Assembly (NCBI RefSeq): GCF_014773245.1
Contig: NZ_JACWMX010000012.1
Span: 1 to 64,000 of the forward strand
Origin: Mucilaginibacter glaciei
GTDB taxonomy: Bacteria; Bacteroidota; Bacteroidia; Sphingobacteriales; Sphingobacteriaceae
Reading direction: 5' to 3'
DNA length: 64,000 bases
A program made the translations under genes and the position numbers. Position 1 is the stretch's first letter, and each line of letters starts with the position of its first letter. Shown here one piece after another: positions 8,687 through 16,771 of the stretch. Under the pieces are notes generated by a model. That model saw nothing but the letters and a program-made list of their open reading frames with translations. It searched no databases and had not been told where the DNA came from.

Positions 8687-9397
8687 ATGACCGTCATCGA
8701 AATTATGGCCGAGCTGGAAAGCAAAGGCAGCGACAACATTAAGAAGATCCTGCTTAAACATGGCGTAAAGGAGCCTTTTTTTGGTGTGAAAATCGAATAC
8801 CTGAAACCTATTCAGAAAAAGATAAAAAAAGATTACCAGCTGGCTAAAGACCTTTTTGCAACGGGCAATGCGGATGCGATGTACCTGGCCGGTTTAATTG
8901 CCGACGACGAGCAGATGACTAATGCCGATTTGCAACTATGGGTGGAGCAGGCATCATCTACAAATATTGGCGAATATACCGTGCCCTGGGTAGCTGCAGG
9001 CGGGCGGTACGGCTTTGAATTAGGGTTAGCATGGATAGATAGCCCCTTTGAGCATACAGCAGCAAGCGGATGGGCAACGCTTAATAATTTAGTGGCGCTA
9101 AAACCTGACGATGAGCTGGATATGGATGAGTTGCGGAAATTGGTTGCCCGTGTAGAGCAACAAATCCATTCGGCAGCCGGTAGGGTGGCTTATATGATGA
9201 ACGCATTTATGATTGGGGTAGGATCGTATGTTGCTCCATTAGCTGACGAAGCAATGGCAACCGCCAATAGCATCGGCCCGATAATCGTAGATATGAACGG
9301 CACCGCCTGCAAGGTACCGGTAGCCACTGAATATATTATGAAAGTGTGGGATAAACGCGGCGGCGTTGCGCCCAAGAAGAAGGACGTGAAGTGTTGA
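8687..9397 (+). CDS. DNA alkylation repair (AlkD-like) HEAT-repeat protein
   Basis: A 236-residue all-helical protein of the AlkC/AlkD superfamily, built of HEAT-like repeats. The family removes positively charged N3- and N7-alkylated bases without base flipping, or serves as a DNA-binding scaffold. The N-terminal KILLKHGVKEPFFGVKIEYLKPIQK segment is typical of the bacterial branch that is often annotated simply as alkylation repair. The aromatic/acidic catalytic set of AlkD (two Trp and one Asp) is not fully evident, so enzymatic activity is uncertain. Its ATG lies 4 bases after the displaced HNH tail, probably by chance. Confidence 0.75.
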   Translation: MTVIEIMAELESKGSDNIKKILLKHGVKEPFFGVKIEYLKPIQKKIKKDYQLAKDLFATGNADAMYLAGLIADDEQMTNADLQLWVEQASSTNIGEYTVPWVAAGGRYGFELGLAWIDSPFEHTAASGWATLNNLVALKPDDELDMDELRKLVARVEQQIHSAAGRVAYMMNAFMIGVGSYVAPLADEAMATANSIGPIIVDMNGTACKVPVATEYIMKVWDKRGGVAPKKKDVKC

Positions 9398-9418
9398 TAA
9401 TGATAATTTTGTAGTACA

Positions 9419-9527
9419 GCGTAAAGCGTCCACGCTTTACGCCAGCTTTCAGGCAAGCCGTCTACGCTTGCGAAACTCGTGAGCGTGGACGCTCACATCA
9501 AGATCCATTAAAGCGTGGACGCTTTAA
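9419..9527. repeat. Cluster of three short perfect palindromes
   Basis: Three hairpins share the core AGCGT..ACGCT: GCGTAAAGCG-tcca-CGCTTTACGC (9419-9442), GTGAGCGT-gg-ACGCTCAC (9479-9496) and TTAAAGCGT-gg-ACGCTTTAA (9508-9527). They fill the gap between the convergent AlkD-like and aroC genes. None carries a T run, so they are not ordinary terminators; they resemble an intergenic repeat family. Confidence 0.75.
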
Positions 9528-9561
9528 CGTGCGGGTTTATGAGTTTGTTGAAAAGATATAT

Positions 9562-10653
9562 CTACAACTTAGCATTCCTGTTCCTCATCCAATGATCGGC
9601 CAAAACCAGTGCGGCCATCGCCTCAACAATTGGTACGGCGCGCGGTACTACGCAAGGATCGTGTCGGCCCTTGCCGGAGATTTCGGCAGCATTACCCGCG
9701 CCATCCACCGTTTGCTGGTTATGCATAATGGTAGCCACGGGTTTAAAAGCAACCGTAAATTCAATAGGCATCCCATTGCTTATCCCGCCCTGGATCCCGC
9801 CCGAGAAATTGGTGCGGGTGCCTACATCGCCGGTAGCGTTTTTGATGAAAATGTCGTTGTGTTCTGATCCGCGCATTTCGCTGCCGATAAAACCCGAACC
9901 GAATTCAAAACCATGCACTGCGTTGATACTTAACATAGCTTTGCCTAAATCTGCGTGTAGTTTGTCAAAAACCGGGTCGCCCAAGCCAACAGGGCAACCT
10001 TTTATGTAACAGCTCACCTTACCACCAACGGTATCGCCCTGTTTACGGATATCATCTATAAAGGTGATCATTTCTTCTGCAGTGGCCGGATCGGCACAGC
10101 GTACGATGTTTTTTTCGCGATCTGCTATAAACTCATCTGCATTATTAATAAAAACATTGGGCGCATTGATCTTACCTACGCTACTTACATGAGCTACGAT
10201 CTCGATGCCCTTTGTTTTTAAAAGCAGTTTAGCTAAGGCACCTGCCGCAACGCGTGCCGCGGTTTCGCGGGCAGATGAACGGCCGCCGCCACGATGATCA
10301 CGGATACCGTATTTGGTTTGGTAAGTATAGTCGGCATGCGACGGGCGGAAAACGTCTACATTGTGGCCGTAATCCTTTGAACGCTGATCTTCATTGGGGA
10401 TGATCATGGCGATTGGCGTACCGGTAGTTTTACCTTCAAAAGTGCCCGATAGGATCTTAAATTCGTCACTTTCTTTACGCTGTGTAGTGATCTTCGACTG
10501 GCCGGGTTTACGCTTGTCGAGTTCACCCTGGATGTATTCCAGGTCGACAGTCAAGCCTGCCGGGCAGCCGTCTATAATCACGCCGATAGCTTCGCCATGC
10601 GATTCGCCAAAAGTTGTTATCCTGAATAATTGACCGAATGAATTACCTGCCAT
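9562..10653 (-). CDS. aroC: Chorismate synthase
   Basis: A 363-residue enzyme that converts 5-enolpyruvylshikimate-3-phosphate to chorismate using reduced FMN, the last step of the shikimate pathway. The N-terminus NSFGQLFRITTFGESHG is the family signature. Further hallmarks are RPSHADYTYQ, RDHRGGGRSSARETAARVAAGA and the C-terminal FKPVATI and KGRHDPCVVPRAVPI segments. Length is normal. It is the last gene of a minus-strand run pheA, aroG/Q, aroA, aroC; a hairpin repeat separates it from aroA. Confidence 0.97.
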   Translation of the reverse strand: MAGNSFGQLFRITTFGESHGEAIGVIIDGCPAGLTVDLEYIQGELDKRKPGQSKITTQRKESDEFKILSGTFEGKTTGTPIAMIIPNEDQRSKDYGHNVDVFRPSHADYTYQTKYGIRDHRGGGRSSARETAARVAAGALAKLLLKTKGIEIVAHVSSVGKINAPNVFINNADEFIADREKNIVRCADPATAEEMITFIDDIRKQGDTVGGKVSCYIKGCPVGLGDPVFDKLHADLGKAMLSINAVHGFEFGSGFIGSEMRGSEHNDIFIKNATGDVGTRTNFSGGIQGGISNGMPIEFTVAFKPVATIMHNQQTVDGAGNAAEISGKGRHDPCVVPRAVPIVEAMAALVLADHWMRNRNAKL

Positions 10654-10730
10654 GTGTTTTTAGATGTGCAAATTTGCGGATATGCAAATGTGCAGATTGT
10701 AATTATGCTTTTTTATTTCTTAAGGCGTCA

Positions 10731-10810
10731 TTGCGAGGTACGAAGCAATCTCCCGATCAGCACATCAGATATGCATAGTTTGGAGATTGCCACGCTACGC
10801 TCGCAATGAC
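10731..10810. repeat. Intercistronic hairpin repeat (GTCATTGCGAG family)
   Basis: GTCATTGCGAGGTACGAAGCAATCTCC at the left end is mirrored by GGAGATTGCCACGCTACGCT and CGCAATGAC at the right end, making an ~80-bp imperfect inverted repeat between aroA and aroC. A relative lies at 20690-20773. Confidence 0.8.
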
Positions 10811-10818
10811 ATATTTAT

Positions 10819-12123
10819 TTAACTTTTTACTTTAACATCAAACCCCACCTTTTCCAGATCCTTCCAAAATGCCGGGTATGATTTCTCAACCACGTCGGCA
10901 TCTTCAATCTCCAGTTCGGGGATCAATATGGCCAGTGGCGCAAAGGCCATTGCCATACGGTGATCATCATAAGTGTTTACAAACATACGCTGTGGGATTT
11001 GCTTTTCGCTGCAATCCAGTTTATAAACAAGCCCTTTTTCGATCAGCCTTACGCCGATTTTTGCCAGTTCTGTTTGCAGTGCAAGTATCCTGTCGGTTTC
11101 TTTGATCTTTAGCGTTTCTAACCCGGTAAAGCTGGCCTCATGCCCCAGGGCTGCGCATACCACAATAATCGTTTGTGCCAGGTCGGGGCATTCTTTCAGA
11201 TCAAAGATCTTCCGGAACATCGGTTTTGGCTCCTTGGTTAAATGTACGCCGCCATCCTTAAATTGCGAGGTAATGCCGAAATTAGCCATAAGTTCGGTAA
11301 TCACGCTGTCGCCTTGTAAACTGTACGAGGTTAAACCGGGCAAAAATAACTCGGCCTCGTCACTTAACGCAGCAATTGCATACCAGTAGGAAGCCGCACT
11401 CCAGTCTGGTTCAACAAGTAATTCTGTTTCTGCAAAAGGTTGATTTTCAATGGTGATCACGTTTGCTATCCAGCTATGCTGGATGCCGGCCTGGCGCAAC
11501 ATTGCTAAAGTCATCTCTACATAAGGCCGGGAGGTTAATTCGCCTTCGATATGCAATTCTAACCCCTGTGGCAATTTGGCCGCGATGAGTAGCAATGCAG
11601 TAATATACTGGCTGCTGATATTGCCTTTGATCGTAACCTTGCGGGTTTGCTGCTCAAAACCACCGTGGATTTTTATAGGGGGATATCCGTCCTTTTCCTC
11701 AAATTCGATATGCGCGCCCAGGCTCCGTAATGCATCAACCAAAATACCGATAGGCCTTTGTTTCATCCGCTCGCTACCGGTTAGTACAACTTCCTGATCG
11801 CCAATGGCATAATAGGCCGTTAAAAAACGCATCGCAGTACCGGCGGGGCCGATGTTGATGAGGTGCGGGGTGCGGGTGGTAAGGAGCGAATTTCCAAGAT
11901 CCAGTTTTTCACTCTCAGCTCCAAAATCTTCGCTCCCTTTCAAAATACCGGCCAGCGTTACCGCATCCGCCGCATCCGACATATTCTTGACCTTTACCTT
12001 GCCTTCACTTAGCGCCTCGATAACCAGCGCACGGTTGCACTCACTTTTTGAACCGGTGAGCTGTACCGTACCGTGCGTTGTTTTACCTTGTTTAGTCAGT
12101 ATGATGTTATGCTTCATCCCCAA
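10819..12123 (-). CDS. aroA: 3-phosphoshikimate 1-carboxyvinyltransferase (EPSP synthase)
   Basis: A 434-residue enzyme that joins phosphoenolpyruvate to shikimate-3-phosphate. Visible family features are the Lys/Ser/Glu site LTGSKSECNRAL near the N-terminus, the IGPAGTAMRFLTAYYA segment (the usual L-x-G-N-A-G-T-A-x-R motif in a divergent form), GSERMKQRPIG, SSQYITALLL, and the late ETDRI and YDDHRMAMAF motifs. Two starts are possible, ATG at 12123 and ATG at 12117; the second gives MKHNIILTK. It lies within the aro/phe run. Confidence 0.95.
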   Translation of the reverse strand: MGMKHNIILTKQGKTTHGTVQLTGSKSECNRALVIEALSEGKVKVKNMSDAADAVTLAGILKGSEDFGAESEKLDLGNSLLTTRTPHLINIGPAGTAMRFLTAYYAIGDQEVVLTGSERMKQRPIGILVDALRSLGAHIEFEEKDGYPPIKIHGGFEQQTRKVTIKGNISSQYITALLLIAAKLPQGLELHIEGELTSRPYVEMTLAMLRQAGIQHSWIANVITIENQPFAETELLVEPDWSAASYWYAIAALSDEAELFLPGLTSYSLQGDSVITELMANFGITSQFKDGGVHLTKEPKPMFRKIFDLKECPDLAQTIIVVCAALGHEASFTGLETLKIKETDRILALQTELAKIGVRLIEKGLVYKLDCSEKQIPQRMFVNTYDDHRMAMAFAPLAILIPELEIEDADVVEKSYPAFWKDLEKVGFDVKVKS

Positions 12124-12181
12124 TAGATAGTGAATTAATGAATTAGTGAATTAGTGATTTCCTTTTTATTGGGTTAAGCTA

Positions 12182-13312
12182 TTATACGTGTGTTAATTTC
12201 TCTGCTGCCTGGCCTGCTTCACTTTTGTTCATGATCTCGGTTTGTTTACGGATAGATTCGCTGTGCATCAGTTCTAGTAATTTCTCTGTAAACTCGGTGC
12301 TTAATTTTAATGCTTTAGCGTAGCCGGTACGTTTGTGCAAGATCTCGTCCCAACGGTTAACCTGTAAAATGGTAATGTTGTTATCTTTTTTGTAGTTACC
12401 AATCTTCTCTACTATCTGCATTCGCTCAGCCATTTTTTGGATTACCAAGTCGTCAATTTTATCGATTTGGTTACGCAATTCATGCAGTTTATCGTTTACC
12501 ACTACATCTTTAACTTCGGGCTTGCGGAGTGCAAGATTATCAATAATGGTAGACAACGCAGCCGGTGTAACTTGCTGTGCAGCATCGGTCCATGCAACCG
12601 AAGGGTCGATGTGCGATTCGATCATCAAACCCTGCATATCCAGATCCAGTGCTTTTTGCGATACATAGCCGATCAGGTCGCGGTTACCGGTGATGTGGCT
12701 TGGGTCGTTGATAATTGGTAAATGCGGTACAAGTGTTTTCAAAGCAATAGCTAAATCCCACATCGGTTCGTTACGGAAGGCCGATTTTTCGTAAGATGAA
12801 AAGCCACGGTGGATAGCTGCCAGTTTAGTGATACCAGCGTTGTTGATACGCTCTAAAGCACCAATCCATAAAGAAAGATCGGGGTTAACGGGGTTTTTAA
12901 CCATTACGGGTACATCAACACCGCGCAGGGCATCAGCAATTTCCTGTACGGTGAAAGGGTTAACGGTTGAGCGGGCACCCACCCAAAGGATATCAACACC
13001 TGCCTTTAAAGCTTCTTCAACGTGTTTGGCAGTTGCCACTTCAACAGCCGTTGGCAGGCCGGTTTCTTCCTTGGCGCGTTTTAACCACTCCAAACCAATG
13101 CTGCCGATACCTTCAAATTCGCCCGGGCGGGTACGTGGTTTCCAGATACCTGCACGTAGCGCGCTGATCTTACCTGTTTTTGCTAATAAATGGGCAGTGG
13201 CTACCAACTGGTCCTCAGTTTCTGCGCTGCAAGGGCCTGCAATTACTAATGGTTGCTTGCCTGTTTGATTGATCCACGTGTTTAGTGGCTGTATGTTCAG
13301 ATTCAGTTTCAT
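12182..13312 (-). CDS. aroG: Bifunctional DAHP synthase / chorismate mutase
   Basis: A 376-residue fusion. Residues 1-265 are a type Ib (KDO8P synthase-like) DAHP synthase, with the opening VIAGPCSAETEDQL, LRAGIWKPRTRPG, the GARSTVNPF segment, VMVKNPVN and INDPSHITGNR. It condenses phosphoenolpyruvate and erythrose-4-phosphate. The last 100 residues are an AroQ-type chorismate mutase (LRNQIDKIDDLVIQKMAERM, then KIGNYKK). Both the entry step and the branch step toward Phe/Tyr are thus in one protein, and the mutase may serve as the sensor for end products. It follows pheA by 130 bases in the same direction. Confidence 0.93.
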   Translation of the reverse strand: MKLNLNIQPLNTWINQTGKQPLVIAGPCSAETEDQLVATAHLLAKTGKISALRAGIWKPRTRPGEFEGIGSIGLEWLKRAKEETGLPTAVEVATAKHVEEALKAGVDILWVGARSTVNPFTVQEIADALRGVDVPVMVKNPVNPDLSLWIGALERINNAGITKLAAIHRGFSSYEKSAFRNEPMWDLAIALKTLVPHLPIINDPSHITGNRDLIGYVSQKALDLDMQGLMIESHIDPSVAWTDAAQQVTPAALSTIIDNLALRKPEVKDVVVNDKLHELRNQIDKIDDLVIQKMAERMQIVEKIGNYKKDNNITILQVNRWDEILHKRTGYAKALKLSTEFTEKLLELMHSESIRKQTEIMNKSEAGQAAEKLTHV

Positions 13313-13326
13313 ATCGTTGTTGTTTT

Positions 13327-13435
13327 GTCCGAAAGTCGGCGAGACCGAAAGTCGGGAAGAAGTTTTTTGCTTGGGTTATTTAATTGTTATGATTTAATAT
13401 TTTTTTTTTCGGAGTTTCCGACTTCCGGTCGTCCC
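13327..13435. repeat. Inverted repeats in the pheA-aroG gap
   Basis: Two copies of CCGAAAGTCGG (13329-13339 and 13345-13355) face a complementary CCGACTTCCGGTC (13418-13430). The arms could pair across about 60 bases. It may be an intercistronic structure or a dispersed repeat; no termination signal is evident. Confidence 0.5.
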
Positions 13436-13442
13436 ACTTTAA

Positions 13443-14354
13443 CTATTCGTTGAGCTTTTTAACGGTAATATACCTGCGGGTCATTTCGGGGTTCTTTACA
13501 GGTGGTTTGGGTGCCGAGTCTTCCTGATATCGCTCGTACTCGCCCAGGATATTAAAGTTGTGCGTGTATTTCAAGATCTGGCGGATGGCGGTATCGTATT
13601 GCTTACTGTCTTCCCATTCAATATCTACATAAAAGTTGTACTCGTTACGCTTGCCTAAAACCGGCATGCTTTGAATTTTGCTCATGTTCACATTTTCGTT
13701 TGCAAAGATGTTCAGCACCTTGGCTAATGAGCCTACCTCGTTATTAACCTGGAAGCATAACGAAGCTTTATCGGGCGTTGCTTTCCTGCGGGCATTTTCA
13801 TGCGTGGTGATGATCAAGAAACGGGTAAAGTTCAGTTTGTTAGATTCAATGCGTCGTTCCAAAACATCCAAACCGTAAAGCTGCGCGGCCAATGTGTTGG
13901 CTATGGCCACCGTATCGGTCAATTGCTCATCGCGGATACGTTTGGCGCAGGCGGCGGTATCGTTACTCTCTACAATCTTCAGGTTGGGGTACTCGTCAAA
14001 GAAGTCAACGCACTGGCGGATAGCGATAGGGTGCGATGTTACGTATTTGATCTGGTCGAACCGCACGCCCGGCAAAGCCATCAGGTGCAGCTGAATAGGG
14101 ACATAAACTTCGCCTACTACCGGGAAGCTGTAGCTCATCATCAGCGAGTAGTTGGGCAGGATACTGCCGGCAATGCTATTCTCAATGGCCATCACCACAT
14201 AATCGGCCTCTTTGTTTTGCAGTGCCTCAAATGTTTGCTTAAAGGAGTTGCACTCAATGGTTTCTATCTCTTCACCAAAATAACGGAATGCGGCCTCTTC
14301 GTGGAAGGAAGCGCGGATCCCCTGTATGGCAACTCTTTGTCTCTCGGTTTTCAT
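13443..14354 (-). CDS. pheA: Prephenate dehydratase
   Basis: A 303-residue enzyme that converts prephenate to phenylpyruvate, the committed step to phenylalanine. The N-terminal catalytic half starts VAIQGIRASFHEEAA and contains VMAIENSIAGSI and the YVTSHPIAIRQC segment. The C-terminal ACT domain (about residues 195-275) begins ASLCFQVNNEVGSLAKVLNIF and should give feedback control by Phe. It lacks a chorismate mutase domain, which is supplied instead by the next gene. The gene is preceded by a Phe/Tyr-rich leader ORF and a terminator (14369-14494), so attenuation is its likely control. Confidence 0.95.
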   Translation of the reverse strand: MKTERQRVAIQGIRASFHEEAAFRYFGEEIETIECNSFKQTFEALQNKEADYVVMAIENSIAGSILPNYSLMMSYSFPVVGEVYVPIQLHLMALPGVRFDQIKYVTSHPIAIRQCVDFFDEYPNLKIVESNDTAACAKRIRDEQLTDTVAIANTLAAQLYGLDVLERRIESNKLNFTRFLIITTHENARRKATPDKASLCFQVNNEVGSLAKVLNIFANENVNMSKIQSMPVLGKRNEYNFYVDIEWEDSKQYDTAIRQILKYTHNFNILGEYERYQEDSAPKPPVKNPEMTRRYITVKKLNE

Positions 14355-14368
14355 AAATGTATTAAAGC

Positions 14369-14402
14369 AAAAAGTCCCGGCTCTTTCGGGCCGGGACTTT
14401 TT
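14369..14402 (-). terminator. Attenuator terminator upstream of pheA
   Basis: On the minus strand AAAAAGTCCCGGC and GCCGGGACTTTTT form a 13-bp stem with an 8-base loop, ending in five Us, 15 bases before the pheA start. A terminator here, before rather than after a gene, together with the leader ORF next to it, points to attenuation. Confidence 0.88.
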
Positions 14403-14428
14403 AGTTTTATATGTTTTGTTAGTACATA

Positions 14429-14494
14429 TCAGTCCCGGCTCTTACTGCTAAAGTAAAAGTAGAAACCATAAAAATATGCACGTGAATTGTTCAT
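14429..14494 (-). CDS. Phe/Tyr leader peptide of the pheA operon
   Basis: A 21-codon ORF that begins ATG AAC AAT and ends CGG GAC TGA. Residues 7-15 are YFYGFYFYF, so 8 of 21 residues are aromatic (4 Phe, 4 Tyr), far above chance. The 3' end of the ORF, AGAGCCGGGACT, is identical to the 3' arm of the downstream terminator and can pair with the terminator's 5' arm. A ribosome stalled on the Phe/Tyr codons would leave it free to form the antiterminator. A ribosome reaching the stop would cover it and allow termination. The peptide itself probably has no other function. Confidence 0.8.
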   Translation of the reverse strand: MNNSRAYFYGFYFYFSSKSRD

Positions 14495-14510
14495 TGTTTT
14501 TGTTATGCCG

Positions 14511-14540
14511 TAAATGTACAAGTAAAAATCATTTTGTCAA
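14511..14540 (-). promoter_or_regulatory. Putative promoter of the pheA leader transcript
   Basis: On the minus strand TTG (14540-14538) is followed after 19 bases by TACATTTA (14518-14511), close to the TAnnTTTG element. The leader ATG is 16 bases further on. Confidence 0.5.
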
Positions 14541-14617
14541 TAGATAATTTTATTTTTTGTAAAATTTTCAGATCGAAACAAATTTTATTTGGCGAAAGTG
14601 GGTTGGGACTTACTTGA

Positions 14618-15283
14618 TTACATATTATTTTTTTCCTCTTTAAACAAGGCAGGCTTATTGATCCCTCTTTTTTGATAACTGTCTTTATTCATCTCGAAAT
14701 GCATGGTCGACATTTGGTTTAAATAATTTTCTATAGGGGGTAAGCCTACTTCCTTTCGGCGCGCATTTACATTCAGGCTATCCGTTAAAGGTCTGGGTAG
14801 GGCCTGGCAAATTTTAGTATTATAGGTAAGCTGTGTACCATATACCTGCTTTTTACCGGTGTTCAAATTTACCCGGTCGGTTAAATAAGCAAAGTTTTTA
14901 CTATCGGCATTTTCTTTAATCATTTCTATTTTCATAGCCGCTAATATCTTTTGCTGAAATTCTGGCCATTTGTCGCAATGCTGCACCATCAGCCAAAAAT
15001 TGTTGGACCCTTTTTTACCAACCAGGTCATAACCGGGATAGCCATATTGGTTGAAAATATGGCTTAGTATTTTCTGATGGGTAGAGAAAACGCTGTCCTT
15101 AAATTTATCCCATTGCTCCGGCGTAAGCTTTTTTAGTTCTGCCGTTGGGATGTATGCGGCCTGTTGATCTACTACTACTAATTTGGCCAAACTATCGGCT
15201 AACGGGCCATTAAACTTTTTTTGCTGGGCAGTCGCCGTTGCCACATAAAGCAGGCAAAAGCACATTATTAGAAGCTTTTTCAT
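14618..15283 (-). CDS. Secreted DUF6624-like protein
   Basis: A 221-residue protein with a clear signal peptide (MKKLLIMCFCLLYVATATAQ), so it is exported to the periplasm or beyond. The central part, with WLMVQHCDK, AYLTDRVNLNTGKKQVYGTQ and the late RRKEVGLPPIENYL, matches what I recall of the DUF6624 family, whose function is unknown. No catalytic motif is evident. It is on the same strand as the thioredoxin-like gene upstream, 56 bases from it, and might be cotranscribed. Confidence 0.65.
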   Translation of the reverse strand: MKKLLIMCFCLLYVATATAQQKKFNGPLADSLAKLVVVDQQAAYIPTAELKKLTPEQWDKFKDSVFSTHQKILSHIFNQYGYPGYDLVGKKGSNNFWLMVQHCDKWPEFQQKILAAMKIEMIKENADSKNFAYLTDRVNLNTGKKQVYGTQLTYNTKICQALPRPLTDSLNVNARRKEVGLPPIENYLNQMSTMHFEMNKDSYQKRGINKPALFKEEKNNM

Positions 15284-15339
15284 GCCTTAAAGTTAACTCC
15301 TGCTAACCGAAAAATGTAACCAACCGGCAAAATTTAACA

Positions 15340-15879
15340 TTATTTAGCTAACACGCCCTGGATCTTACCGCTTAAAAATTCGTCTATATTATCCTGCGAG
15401 GCGATGCTTGCAAATTTTAAAACGCCTTCCTTATCTATAATGAAGTGGGAAGGGTAGCCGGATACATTATAAGTATCAGCAATGGCTTTGGCATCTGTTA
15501 CAGTTTGGTATTTGAATGTTTTACGTTTAAAAAAGCTTTTTACACTGCCTTTGGTAGAGTTGGCGAAAGCCAGGAATACCACATTCGGGTTGTCTTTATA
15601 TTGATCTGTCAATTTGTTCAGCAGCGGCATCTCTTCTTCGCAGGGAAGGCAGCCAACAAACCAAAAGTTCACCACAATTACTTTTCCTTTTAAGGATGCC
15701 AGGTCTACCTTTTTACCATCGATAGTTTTAGCAGTAAAAGCCGGGGCTGGCTTGCCCACCATGTTTTGTAACAGGTCAAGCTTTTGCTGGTACTCTGCGG
15801 GTGCGCTTTGTGCCTTGCCATAAAATGGAAGTAAAAACAAGAGGGCAGATAGCAGTAATAATTTGGGTGTGTTTTTCAT
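15340..15879 (-). CDS. TlpA-like periplasmic thioredoxin
   Basis: A 179-residue protein when started at the ATG at 15879, which gives a signal peptide (MKNTPKLLLLSALLFLLPF then YGKAQS); a longer frame reaches 15972 but adds an unlikely N-terminus. The mature part is an AhpC/TSA-Redoxin domain with active site FVGCLPCEEEMP (CxxC) and the cis-Pro segment VSGYPSHFIIDKEG. It is probably anchored or soluble in the periplasm, reducing disulfides, for example in cytochrome maturation or peptide redox repair. The redox partner is not in the window. Confidence 0.88.
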   Translation of the reverse strand: MKNTPKLLLLSALLFLLPFYGKAQSAPAEYQQKLDLLQNMVGKPAPAFTAKTIDGKKVDLASLKGKVIVVNFWFVGCLPCEEEMPLLNKLTDQYKDNPNVVFLAFANSTKGSVKSFFKRKTFKYQTVTDAKAIADTYNVSGYPSHFIIDKEGVLKFASIASQDNIDEFLSGKIQGVLAK

Positions 15880-16031
15880 GTCGCAATATAAAAATGAAAT
15901 CTTGGCTTTGATATGGATTAGATATAAAATTAGTCGGTAACTTAATCCAATACTTACAATCATTCTTAACACATAAATAATTACATCTGTAAGTTGATTA
16001 TTTGTAACTTACCTACATTAACCCAAGCCCC

Positions 16032-16424
16032 ATGACAGTAGAAGAATACATTAGCCAACAACCCGAGAACAGGCAAACGATATTGCGTTCCCTACACGAA
16101 GTTATCATAGCGAACGATCCGTCGGTGTCGTTCATCTTAGAGCCGATGATGGGTAAGGATATGATCATTTACAAACAAAGCGATACCATGAAGTACGCGC
16201 TGGCTAATGGTAAGGCCCATATGTCTTTACATTGTTTGCCTATCTATTTGGATGCCGAATTGTATGCTAAGTACTTTGCTTTACTTCCATCGGCCAAAGT
16301 GCAAAAAGGCTGTATCAATTTTACCAAGGCCGAACAGTTGCCTGTAGCCATTGCCGGCGACCTGATTGCAGATTGCGCCGGGATTAACATCGCCGAGGTA
16401 TTGGCGAACAGGAAGAAAAAGTAG
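16032..16424 (+). CDS. DUF1801-like protein
   Basis: A 130-residue cytoplasmic protein. It has the length and pattern of the YdhG/DUF1801 family: an N-terminal helix with VEEYISQQPENRQTILRSLHEVI, a central strand with an aromatic-rich KYALANGKAHMSLH segment, and a C-terminal KVQKGCINFTKAEQLP. The family binds small ligands or metal in some cases, but its role is unknown. It is transcribed alone, with a short gap to the VapBC-type pair. Confidence 0.65.
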   Translation: MTVEEYISQQPENRQTILRSLHEVIIANDPSVSFILEPMMGKDMIIYKQSDTMKYALANGKAHMSLHCLPIYLDAELYAKYFALLPSAKVQKGCINFTKAEQLPVAIAGDLIADCAGINIAEVLANRKKK

Positions 16425-16490
16425 CTAATGAGTTAGTTGTGAAGTTGATTTTTAATCAAACTCCTCATTTACAAATAACTTAAGATTTCG

Positions 16491-16498
16491 TATATTTG
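16491..16498 (+). promoter_or_regulatory. -7 promoter element of the toxin-antitoxin pair
   Basis: TATATTTG is an exact TAnnTTTG match, 27 bases before the ATG at 16526. It overlaps an upstream in-frame TTG at 16496, which argues that the ATG is the true start of the antitoxin. Confidence 0.55.
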
Positions 16499-16525
16499 AA
16501 ACTAAGGAGCAAAAACGAATTTTAT

Positions 16526-16771
16526 ATGCATGCGGCAAGTATTAATAAAAGGCTTATAGATGGTTATTTAGAACTTTTAAAAAATTTGAGTTCTGACAAT
16601 AAGCGAGACTTGATTTCAGCGCTTTCTAACTCGTTGAACGTGAAACAAGATCAAAAAAAGAAGTCGTTAAATTCTATTACCGGCGATTTTATACTTGAAA
16701 AAGATGCAGAGTTGCTTATTTCGGATCTGAAAAATAACAGGAGTTTCATAAATGACCGAGAATCTCTGTGA
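16526..16771 (+). CDS. Putative antitoxin of a VapBC-type pair
   Basis: An 81-residue protein, taking the ATG at 16526. Two helices (INKRLIDGYLELLKNLSSDNKRDLISALSNSL) and a polar C-terminus are all that can be described. No known DNA-binding motif is obvious. It resembles the short antitoxin-like proteins that precede PIN toxins in Bacteroidota. Its stop codon overlaps the GTG start of the downstream PIN-domain gene, the coupling usual for antitoxin-toxin pairs. The function is inferred from that position. Confidence 0.65.
   Translation: MHAASINKRLIDGYLELLKNLSSDNKRDLISALSNSLNVKQDQKKKSLNSITGDFILEKDAELLISDLKNNRSFINDRESL

Noticed and set aside
13800..14456. A 218-codon plus-strand frame over pheA and its leader
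   Set aside because: It is antisense to pheA, whose enzyme motifs are unmistakable, and has no recognisable domain.
16496..16525. TTG at 16496 as the antitoxin start
   Set aside because: It lies inside a TATATTTG promoter element, so transcription would begin after it; the ATG at 16526 is preferred.
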